From positions 1-43,094 of the forward strand of contig DNJC01000128.1 of NCBI GenBank assembly GCA_003490025.1: 43,094 nt of DNA. Direction: 5' to 3'. A program made the translations under genes and the position numbers. A model generated the notes under the pieces. That model did not search any database. It was not told the DNA's origin and worked only from the letters and a program-made list of their open reading frames with translations. The stretch comes from Geobacter sp. Lineage in GTDB: Bacteria > Desulfobacterota > Desulfuromonadia > Geobacterales > Geobacteraceae. Positions 9,220-15,757 of the stretch are shown here, piece after piece; position 1 is the first letter of the stretch, and each line of letters opens with the position of its first letter.

Positions 9220-10830
9220 TCAGTGGACCGTCTTGTTGATGTACATCTGCTGAGCGATGGTCAGCACGTTGTTGACCAGCCAGTAAACGACGAGACCGGA
9301 CGGGAAGTTCAGGAACATGAAGGTGAAGACGACAGGCAGCATGAGCATCATCTTTGCCTGAACGGGGTCCATGTTGGACGGCGTCATCTTCTGCTGGATG
9401 AACATGGTGGCGCCCATGATGATCGGGGTCACGTAGTACGGGTCCTTGGCGGAAAGGTCGGTGATCCAGAAGTAGAACGGCGCGTGGCGCAGCTCGATGG
9501 AGTACATGAGCGCGCGGTACAGGCCGAAGAATACCGGGATCTGGACCACCATGGGGAGGCAACCCCCCATCGGGTTGACCTTGTGGGTCTTGTACAGCTC
9601 CATCACCGCACGGTTCATGGCGTCGCGGTCGTTCTTGAACTTCTCCTTCAGCTCGGTCATCTTGGGCTGAAGCTTCTGCATATCCTTCATCGACTTGTAG
9701 CTCTTGTGGGTGAGCGGGAAGAAGAGCAGCTTCAGGATGAAGGTGATGATGATGATGGCAAGGCCGTAGTTGCCGGTGTACTTGTAGAGGTACTTCAGCG
9801 AGGCGACGAGCGGCTTGGCGATAGCGGCGAACCACCCGTAATCGATGACTTCTTCAAGCCGGTTACCCTGCGCCTTGAGGATATCCAGATCCTTAGGACC
9901 GTAGTACACCGAGTAGCCGGCAGCGGCGCTCTGTCCCGGAGCGACGGAAAGCGCTGGGGTAGCGATGTCCCTCAGGATCGAGTCCGCGCCGGGGCGGGAG
10001 ATGCGGACCAGGCCGATGCTCCCCTTGTCCGCAATGATGCCGTCCATGAAGTACTTGTCTGCGAAGGCGGACCAGACCACGCCCTTGTTGTACTGGGCGG
10101 GGGCCTTGAGCAGGTCGTCGAGCTTGTCGGTCTTCAGCGCGTCCTCGGCGAGCGTGGAGGGACCGTAAACCTCGTACCTCCCCTGCCCTTTGTGATCCGC
10201 GACGACACGCGAGGTCTGCAGCAGGTGCACCGAACCGGTAAGGGCAACGGAGCCGACATTCTGTACCTGCTCGGTCAGACCGATGCTGTAGGATGAACCG
10301 GAGAAGCTGAATATCTTACTGAACTGGATCCCCTGCCCCGTCGTGGTCGTGAACTCGATGGTCCCCTTGTTGCCGTCGGTCAGTTTCAGGTCGCCGGCTG
10401 CGGTGCCATACACGGTGGTCGGGAGGATGCCGAATTCCCTGGAGTCGCTGAGAAGCGCAAAGCGGTTGGGAGCGGTCTCGTCCACCAGGACGATTCCCTT
10501 GCCCAGCGGCCCCGCCGCGTCCTTGTACTTTTTCAGAACCAGCTTCTTGAGCCCCGCCCCTTCCGTGGAGAAGACGGCGGTGTACAGGTCGGTGTCGACA
10601 GTTACGTCCTTGGCAGACGCGGCACCTTGCGCCTTTGCCGCGACGGGCTGGGCCGGCGCGGCGGCGACGTTCTCCGCTGAGGGCTGGGGAGCGGCAACGG
10701 TAGCGGAGCTGATGGCGCCCTGCTTGGGCACCGCCCCGGCCGGAACCGGTTTGTGAGTCGGGAAGATGAAAGTGTAAGCGTACAGAACTCCAATGGAGAG
10801 CAGTATCGCTATGATGAGTCGTTTTTCCAT
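9220..10830 (-). CDS. yidC: membrane protein insertase YidC
   Basis: YidC inserts and folds inner-membrane proteins, alone or with SecYEG. The 536-residue length and layout fit the Gram-negative form. An N-terminal membrane anchor (IIAILLSIGVLYAYTFIF) is followed by an Ala/Pro-rich linker (about 25-75), a large periplasmic domain (about 75-335), and the conserved C-terminal insertase core with KYTGNYGLAIIIITFILKL, a charged loop (SMKDMQKLQPKM), and QIPVFFGLYRAL. GGAG precedes the ATG. It lies between yidD (16-base gap) and mnmE (19-base gap), so the run rpmH to mnmE is likely one transcription unit. Confidence 0.97.
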   Translation of the reverse strand: MEKRLIIAILLSIGVLYAYTFIFPTHKPVPAGAVPKQGAISSATVAAPQPSAENVAAAPAQPVAAKAQGAASAKDVTVDTDLYTAVFSTEGAGLKKLVLKKYKDAAGPLGKGIVLVDETAPNRFALLSDSREFGILPTTVYGTAAGDLKLTDGNKGTIEFTTTTGQGIQFSKIFSFSGSSYSIGLTEQVQNVGSVALTGSVHLLQTSRVVADHKGQGRYEVYGPSTLAEDALKTDKLDDLLKAPAQYNKGVVWSAFADKYFMDGIIADKGSIGLVRISRPGADSILRDIATPALSVAPGQSAAAGYSVYYGPKDLDILKAQGNRLEEVIDYGWFAAIAKPLVASLKYLYKYTGNYGLAIIIITFILKLLFFPLTHKSYKSMKDMQKLQPKMTELKEKFKNDRDAMNRAVMELYKTHKVNPMGGCLPMVVQIPVFFGLYRALMYSIELRHAPFYFWITDLSAKDPYYVTPIIMGATMFIQQKMTPSNMDPVQAKMMLMLPVVFTFMFLNFPSGLVVYWLVNNVLTIAQQMYINKTVH

Positions 10831-10846
10831 GTATGTCTCCTGGAGG

Positions 10847-11059
10847 CTATTTCACCGGATCGTAACCGCCCGGGTGGAACGGATGACACCTGAGGATACG
10901 AGCGGCCGTGAGCCACAAACCTTTCAGGGGGCCGTGCTTTTCAAATGCTTGTATGGAATAGTGTGAACAGGTAGGGTAAAAACGGCAGGAAGAGGCCTTG
11001 AACGGAGAGATGAACCTCTGGTAGAGAACGATCAGGCCTATCAGTATTCTATTAAGCAT
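10847..11059 (-). CDS. yidD: membrane protein insertion efficiency factor YidD
   Basis: This 70-residue protein starts MLNRILIGLIVLYQRFISPF and has the family-defining SSCRFYPTCSHYSIQAFEKHG segment with three cysteines, followed by CHPFHPGGYDPV. YidD is a small amphipathic inner-membrane-associated protein that assists YidC. The ATG at 11059 overlaps the rnpA stop by eight bases, a typical arrangement for this cluster. The frame is open further upstream to 11143, but that part lies inside rnpA and does not look like YidD. Confidence 0.93.
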   Translation of the reverse strand: MLNRILIGLIVLYQRFISPFKASSCRFYPTCSHYSIQAFEKHGPLKGLWLTAARILRCHPFHPGGYDPVK

Positions 11060-11402
11060 ATTTTTTACGCAGCCGCCCGAGGGCGGCTGCGAGCTCGGTT
11101 GTGATCTGGTGATAGTCAAGCAAGTCCGCCCCTTTCTTGGCAACGATGTTCATGTCGGCCGCTATGAAAAGAGACTTGTTCTGCCTGTAAAACTCCCGCA
11201 GTCTTCGCTTGATGCTGTTTCTGACCACGGCATTACCCACCTTCTTGCTCACGGTAAAACCGATCCTGGTGCCGCACCCGGAATTCACCTTGCAAAGCAG
11301 CAGAAAATGCTGCGTGTGCATCTTCAACGCGCCGTCGTTAAACTGCGTGAACTCAGGGCGCTTGCGCAGGCGTTCAGACTTGGGAAACTCCGAGCCGGAC
11401 AA
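11052..11402 (-). CDS. rnpA: ribonuclease P protein component
   Basis: RnpA is the protein cofactor of RNase P, which matures tRNA 5' ends. The 116-residue product has PKSERLRKRPEF near the N-terminus, GTRIGFTVSKKVGNAVVRN, and the signature RNSIKRRLRE. The best start is TTG at 11402, eight bases after the rpmH stop; no ATG or GTG lies at a sensible place. I see no clear ribosome binding site, so reinitiation after rpmH translation is likely. The gene overlaps yidD by eight bases. Confidence 0.93.
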   Translation of the reverse strand: MSGSEFPKSERLRKRPEFTQFNDGALKMHTQHFLLLCKVNSGCGTRIGFTVSKKVGNAVVRNSIKRRLREFYRQNKSLFIAADMNIVAKKGADLLDYHQITTELAAALGRLRKKYA

Positions 11403-11410
11403 ACAGGAAA

Positions 11411-11560
11411 TTACTTGGTAGCGATGGTGGTGCCAAGGCGCTTGCGCCCTTTAGCCCTTCTCCTCTTGATCACGAGACGGCCGTTTTTGGTGGCCATACG
11501 CACGAGGAAACCGTGGGTCCTTTTCCTGGAGATGTTGCTGGGCTGGTAGGTTCTTTTCAT
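11411..11560 (-). CDS. rpmH: 50S ribosomal protein L34
   Basis: This is a 49-residue, very basic protein beginning MKRTYQPSNISRKRTHGFLV and continuing GRLVIKRRRAKGRKRL, which is unmistakable L34. AAGGAG lies eight bases before the ATG. The open frame extends upstream to 11662 but the extension is not part of L34. It is the first gene of the minus-strand run that ends at rsmG, and its transcript diverges from dnaA. Confidence 0.97.
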   Translation of the reverse strand: MKRTYQPSNISRKRTHGFLVRMATKNGRLVIKRRRAKGRKRLGTTIATK

Positions 11561-11614
11561 CTTTATCAACTCCTTAAACGTTATGGTAACAATACTTTTA
11601 AAGGCAAGTGACGA

Positions 11615-11643
11615 ACTTAAACATAAATGCCAAACCTTGTCAA
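11615..11643 (-). promoter_or_regulatory. probable sigma-70 promoter of rpmH
   Basis: On the minus strand a perfect -35 hexamer TTGACA (11643-11638) is followed after 16-17 bases by TTTAAG or TTAAGT (about 11621-11615) as a weak -10 element. This would give a 5' leader of roughly 50 bases before the rpmH ATG. The -10 match is imperfect, so the call rests mainly on the -35 hexamer and position. Confidence 0.5.
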
Positions 11644-11774
11644 GACGTTTTTCCCCGTACAAGTTTTGCCTTGCAAAAACGGGGTGTCTCTGCTAGTCTG
11701 CTGCTTCGGAAAAATTAACATAGCCTTATTGTATTCAAAATCCGGTAAACCACCGATATCACTTATCTAATTTA

Positions 11775-11794
11775 TTATCAACACTTGTTGATAA
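11775..11794. promoter_or_regulatory. dnaA: 20-base palindrome of two head-to-head DnaA-box-like 9-mers
   Basis: TTATCAACA (11775-11783) and its exact reverse complement TGTTGATAA (11786-11794) face each other across CT. Each 9-mer differs from the DnaA box TTATCCACA by one base. The palindrome sits in an AT-rich stretch 36 bases before the dnaA ATG. It could be a site where DnaA represses its own gene, or part of a bipartite origin. Both roles are inferred. Confidence 0.55.
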
Positions 11795-11830
11795 AGCTGT
11801 TTAAAAACAGTGAAAAAAAGGCCTCTCCCC

Positions 11831-13186
11831 ATGGAAAATATTTGGCTGGAAGCCCAGACAAATCTCAAGCACGTGTTAAGCGAGCAGACATATAATACCT
11901 GGATCGACCCGTTGAAGTTTCTGGGCGCCACCAATGACACTATAGTCCTCGAAGTACCGAGTTCCTTCTTTCAGAAATGGGTTACCGACAAATATCTCGC
12001 CATGATCAAGGAAGCGATCTCCGCGATCAGCTCCAAGAGCTGGCAGATCGAGTTCCACATAGCCGAAGCGAAGCCGGAACCGGTACAGGAGCCAAAGCCG
12101 GAAAAAGAGACTAAGAGCACCAAGGACAAAGATAAAGACAAAGAGAAGGACAAGAAGACTGAGTTCATCTCCAATCTCAACCCGAAGTACACCTTCGAAT
12201 CCTTTGTCTGCGGTGCAAGTAACCAGTTCGCCTACGCGGCGTCTCAGGCGGTCGCCAACAAGCCGGCCAGCAACTACAACCCGCTCTTCATCTACGGCGG
12301 CGTAGGTCTTGGCAAGACGCACCTCGTGAACGCCATAGGGAACCAGATCCTCGCCAAGAACCAGAAGGCCAAGATCTGCTACTACTCGTCCGAAAAGTTC
12401 ATGAACGAGATGATCAATTGCCTCCGTTACAAGAAGATGGAGGAATTCCGCAACAAGTTCAGGAAGATGGACCTGCTGCTCATCGACGACATCCAGTTCA
12501 TGGCTGGCAAGGAGGCGACGCAGGAGGAGTTCTTCCACACCTTCAACGCGCTCTACGAGTCCCACAAGCAGATCGTGGTGACCTCGGACAAGTTCCCCAA
12601 GGATATCCCGGGACTGGAGGAGAGGCTCAGGTCACGCTTCGAGTGGGGCCTCATCGCCGACATCCAGCCGCCGGATATAGAGACCAAGATCGCCATTCTC
12701 AAGAAGAAGTCCGACCTGCACCAGGTCAACCTCCCGGACGACGTGGCTCTGTTCCTGGCCGCCGGCGCCACCAGCAACATACGCGAACTGGAGGGGATGC
12801 TGATCAGGCTGGAGGCGTTCGCGAGTCTCACCGGCAACGAGATCACGCTCAGCATGGCGCGCGAGGTGATGAAGGACATCATCGTCGAGAAGACCCGCGA
12901 CATCACGGTCGAGATGATCCAGAAGAACGTGGCGGAGCACTTCCGGATCAAGGTCTCCGAGCTGAAATCCGACAAGAGGATCAAGACGCTGGTCGTGCCG
13001 CGCCAGATCGCCATATACATATGCAGGGAGCTGACCAAGGCGTCCTACCCTGAGATAGGCGATAAATTCGGCGGCAAGGACCACAGCACCATCATCCACA
13101 GCGTGAAGAAGATAGAGAAGCAGATGGCAGCGGACGCGGACCTGAAATCGACTGTGGAAGACATCAAGAAAAAGCTGTTCGCTTGA
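11831..13186 (+). CDS. dnaA: chromosomal replication initiator protein DnaA
   Basis: DnaA is the AAA+ ATPase that binds DnaA boxes and opens oriC. The 451-residue product has domain I (MENIWLEAQTNLKHVLSEQT), a highly charged Lys/Asp/Glu linker as domain II (about 78-116, with repeated KD and KE), the AAA+ module with Walker A GGVGLGKTHL (about 155-164) and Walker B LLLIDDIQF, and the C-terminal DNA-binding signature KDHSTIIHSVKKIEK. I prefer the ATG at 11831 because it starts exactly at the conserved N-terminus. A GTG at 11810 in the same frame would add seven residues; the ribosome binding site for either is poor (AAGG for the ATG). Confidence 0.97.
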   Translation: MENIWLEAQTNLKHVLSEQTYNTWIDPLKFLGATNDTIVLEVPSSFFQKWVTDKYLAMIKEAISAISSKSWQIEFHIAEAKPEPVQEPKPEKETKSTKDKDKDKEKDKKTEFISNLNPKYTFESFVCGASNQFAYAASQAVANKPASNYNPLFIYGGVGLGKTHLVNAIGNQILAKNQKAKICYYSSEKFMNEMINCLRYKKMEEFRNKFRKMDLLLIDDIQFMAGKEATQEEFFHTFNALYESHKQIVVTSDKFPKDIPGLEERLRSRFEWGLIADIQPPDIETKIAILKKKSDLHQVNLPDDVALFLAAGATSNIRELEGMLIRLEAFASLTGNEITLSMAREVMKDIIVEKTRDITVEMIQKNVAEHFRIKVSELKSDKRIKTLVVPRQIAIYICRELTKASYPEIGDKFGGKDHSTIIHSVKKIEKQMAADADLKSTVEDIKKKLFA

Positions 13187-13406
13187 CGTTGATAACTGTG
13201 CATAAGTAGCCCGGTTCGGGCAGTGTCAAAAGATCCTGTGCAGAAAAGAGACAAACTCAAGGCCTTATGCCTGTGACTTTCCCAGCCCTAAAAGTCAGTC
13301 AGATCAAAAGGTAAGCGGGCTTGTCCACTTTTCAACAGGACACTATCTACTACTACTGAAAAACTAAAAAACATAATAAAAGAAGACGACAGGCGAAGGA
13401 GACCAC
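13187..13406. other. probable replication origin (oriC) between dnaA and dnaN
   Basis: This 220-base gene-free stretch holds a perfect DnaA box on the minus strand (TTATGCACA, plus-strand 13197-13205), and weaker box-like sites TTGTCCACT (13321-13329) and TTTTCAACA (13329-13337). Just after these comes CTACTACTACTG (13347-13358) and an A-rich tract (to about 13382). The opposite strand of the CTA repeat reads 3'-GAT-GAT-GAT-GAC, which is the DnaA-trio pattern known from the Bacillus subtilis unwinding element. Box cluster, then trio, then AT-rich DNA is the order expected of a basal unwinding system. Function is inferred, as no skew or replication data are available. Confidence 0.72.
13347..13358. 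promoter_or_regulatory. DnaA-trio-like repeat (CTA)3 CTG
   Basis: Three exact CTA triplets followed by CTG begin 10 bases after the last DnaA-box-like 9-mer and run into an A-rich tract. DnaA-trio repeats guide DnaA filament assembly on single-stranded DNA during origin opening. The match is by pattern and position only. Confidence 0.6.
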
Positions 13407-14525
13407 ATGGAATTCAGGATCAGCAAAGAGATGTTTTTGAAGGCCCTCCAGAGAATCCAGGGGATCGTGGAAAAAAGGAACACCATGCCGATCCTGTCCA
13501 ACGCCCTGCTGGAGGTGCAAAACGATCTCCTCTACATCACCGCGACCGACCTCGAGGTGGGGATGAAGAGTTCCTACCCTACCAAGGTGATCAGGGAAGG
13601 GAAGATCACCGTCTCGGCTAAAAAGCTTTACGAGATAGTAAAGGAGCTGCCGGACGAGGAGATCTGGTTCACCACCAAGGATAACGACTGGGTCGAGATC
13701 ATCTGCGGCAAGGCCCGCTTCAACATCGTCGGGCTTTCTTCGGACGAGTTCCCGTACTTCCCGAAGATCAAGGAGGAGAACTTCCTCGTCTTCAAAAACG
13801 AGATCCTCGCGGACATGATAGAGAAGACGTCGTACGCCATCTGCTATGACGAGACCAAGTACAACCTGAACGGCGTGTTCATCAAGGCGTTCGACGAGAA
13901 CGGCGGCAACGTGCTGAAAATGGTGGCGACCGACGGTCACAGGCTCTCGGTCGCGCAGAAAAACATCACCGGCAACATCACCGCCGAGCTTTCCAAGGGG
14001 GTCATCTTCCCGAAGAAGGGTATCTTCGAGCTGAAAAAGATGGTGGAGGAGGAAGCCGGCGAGATCATGCTCGGCTTCATGGACAACTCCGCCGTGATCA
14101 AGAAGGGTAACACGGTGGTCGTCATGAGGCTCATCGACGGCGAGTTCCCGGACTACACCAAGGTCATCCCGGTATCGAACGACCGGATCGTGCAGCTCAA
14201 CCGCGACAAGTTCCTCCACTCGCTGAAAAGGATGGCCATCCTCTCCAGCGAGAAGTTCAAGGGGGTGAAGATCGAGGTGAGTACGGAGCAGGTGATCATC
14301 TCCTCCAGCAACCCGGAACTCGGCGAGGCGCGCGAGGAGATCGAGGTGGATTACGAAGGGAACAGCATCTCGGCCCGTTTCAACGCCAAGTACCTGATCG
14401 ATGTCCTCTCCGTGATGGAGGAGCGCGATGTCGAACTGAAGCTGAAGGACGAGCTCTCCCCGGTGATCATGAAGGCTGTGGAGACGGAAGAGTTCCTCGC
14501 AGTCATCATGCCGATGAGGCTTTAA
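13407..14525 (+). CDS. dnaN: DNA polymerase III subunit beta (sliding clamp)
   Basis: DnaN forms the ring that tethers DNA polymerase III to the template. The 372-residue length is standard. Recognisable segments are MEFRISKEMFLKALQRIQGI, KRNTMPILSNALLEV, ATDLEVGM, VATDGHRLSVA, LIDGEFPDYTKVIP and the C-terminal end AVIMPMRL, which forms part of the peptide-binding pocket. GAAGGAGA precedes the ATG. The dnaA-dnaN-recF-gyrB order is that of many bacterial origins. Confidence 0.97.
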   Translation: MEFRISKEMFLKALQRIQGIVEKRNTMPILSNALLEVQNDLLYITATDLEVGMKSSYPTKVIREGKITVSAKKLYEIVKELPDEEIWFTTKDNDWVEIICGKARFNIVGLSSDEFPYFPKIKEENFLVFKNEILADMIEKTSYAICYDETKYNLNGVFIKAFDENGGNVLKMVATDGHRLSVAQKNITGNITAELSKGVIFPKKGIFELKKMVEEEAGEIMLGFMDNSAVIKKGNTVVVMRLIDGEFPDYTKVIPVSNDRIVQLNRDKFLHSLKRMAILSSEKFKGVKIEVSTEQVIISSSNPELGEAREEIEVDYEGNSISARFNAKYLIDVLSVMEERDVELKLKDELSPVIMKAVETEEFLAVIMPMRL

Positions 14526-14527
14526 AA

Positions 14528-14648
14528 GCAGATAAAGACAAAGATGAAGATTAAGAATAAGATCGAGAAGGCTAAGTGTTTGGTAGGAGTCGCTGACATG
14601 CAGGAAAAGCCCGTTTCTTTCTTTTTCTTAATCTTTGTCTTGATCTGC
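14528..14648. repeat. inverted hexamer tandem-repeat arms between dnaN and recF
   Basis: The spacer starts with a period-6 purine-rich arm, GCAGATAAAGACAAAGATGA onward (14528-14571). It ends with a near reverse-complement arm finishing CTTAATCTTTGTCTTGATCT (14612-14648). The two would pair in the transcript to form a long, AU-rich stem around a loop of about 40 bases. The second arm ends six bases before the recF ATG, which has no visible ribosome binding site. Three other junctions in the window share this design. Confidence 0.8.
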
Positions 14649-14654
14649 CTCTAG

Positions 14655-15749
14655 ATGAAACTGATAAAGCTCAAACTTGCTTCCTTCCGTAACCTGCAAA
14701 ACATGGAACTTGCCCCGGGCAAAAAGTTCAACGTTTTCTACGGCAACAACGGCCAGGGCAAGACCAACCTGCTGGAATCGATTTATCTCCTTGCCACGAT
14801 GAAATCATTCAAGCAGGCGAAGAACGCCGAGCTGATCGCGTTCGGAGCCGAGTTCGCGCTGATAAAAGGGGTGGTGGAGCGGGACCAGGTCCGCAGGGAG
14901 ATTTCGGTCCTCCTGGAGAAGCAGGGCAAAAAGGCGAAGATAGACGCCAAGCTGGCAACGCGGCTGGACGATTTCTTCGGCAACCTGAACGTGGTGCTCT
15001 TCACCCCTGAAGAGATATCCATGGTGCGGGGCGGGCCGGACTTGAGGCGCAGGTATCTCGACCGCGCGGTTTTCACCTGCGATCTCAGCTACCTCGCGGC
15101 CTACCACGACTACTCGAAGATACTGAAAAACCGGAACGCTCTCCTGAAGATCAACGAGGGCGCGGGGATCGAGGTCTGGACCGAGCAGCTGGTGCACGCG
15201 GCAAAGCTGGTCATCGAGAGAAGAAAGGCGTACCTTGCCGAGATAGCCAAACTCCTGCAGGGCTTTTACAGCGAGATCTCGGGCAACGACGAGACGGTCC
15301 AGATAGAGTACCGGCTGCACGGGGTGGACGGGAAGCGCTATGCGGAGGATCCCGAGGCGGCGCTTTCCGAGGCGCTCAAGGCGCACGCGGCGGAAGAGAG
15401 AAGACGCTGTTCCACCGCCATAGGCCCGCACCGGGACGATCTTTACTTCGGCCTGAACGGCCGCTCGGCCAGGCACTTCGCCTCGCAGGGACAGCAAAGG
15501 TCGTTCGTCCTGGCGCTGAAGATGGCGGAGATAGAGTTCATAACGAGGTGTTTCAACGCGCCCCCGGTGCTGCTGCTGGATGACATGACCAGCGAGCTGG
15601 ACCGGGAACGCAACCACAACCTCATGGAATTTTTAAAGAAAAGGGAGATGCAGGTGTTCATCACCACCACCTCCCCGCAAAACGTCGCCATGGACGACAT
15701 GGAAGAGAACAGAACCTTTCGCATCACTCACGGAAAAATTCTCTATTAG
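14655..15749 (+). CDS. recF: DNA replication and repair protein RecF
   Basis: RecF is an SMC-like ATPase that loads RecA at single-strand gaps. The 364-residue product has Walker A GNNGQGKT (residues 30-37), the ABC-type signature region near ASQGQQRSFVLALKMAE, and Walker B with D-loop LLLDDMTSELD. The start is set by MKLIKLKLASFRNLQ, as in other RecF proteins. No Shine-Dalgarno sequence is visible: the bases before the ATG are the pyrimidine-rich arm of an inverted repeat. The stop lies eight bases before gyrB. Confidence 0.96.
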   Translation: MKLIKLKLASFRNLQNMELAPGKKFNVFYGNNGQGKTNLLESIYLLATMKSFKQAKNAELIAFGAEFALIKGVVERDQVRREISVLLEKQGKKAKIDAKLATRLDDFFGNLNVVLFTPEEISMVRGGPDLRRRYLDRAVFTCDLSYLAAYHDYSKILKNRNALLKINEGAGIEVWTEQLVHAAKLVIERRKAYLAEIAKLLQGFYSEISGNDETVQIEYRLHGVDGKRYAEDPEAALSEALKAHAAEERRRCSTAIGPHRDDLYFGLNGRSARHFASQGQQRSFVLALKMAEIEFITRCFNAPPVLLLDDMTSELDRERNHNLMEFLKKREMQVFITTTSPQNVAMDDMEENRTFRITHGKILY

Positions 15750-15757
15750 AGGTACAG

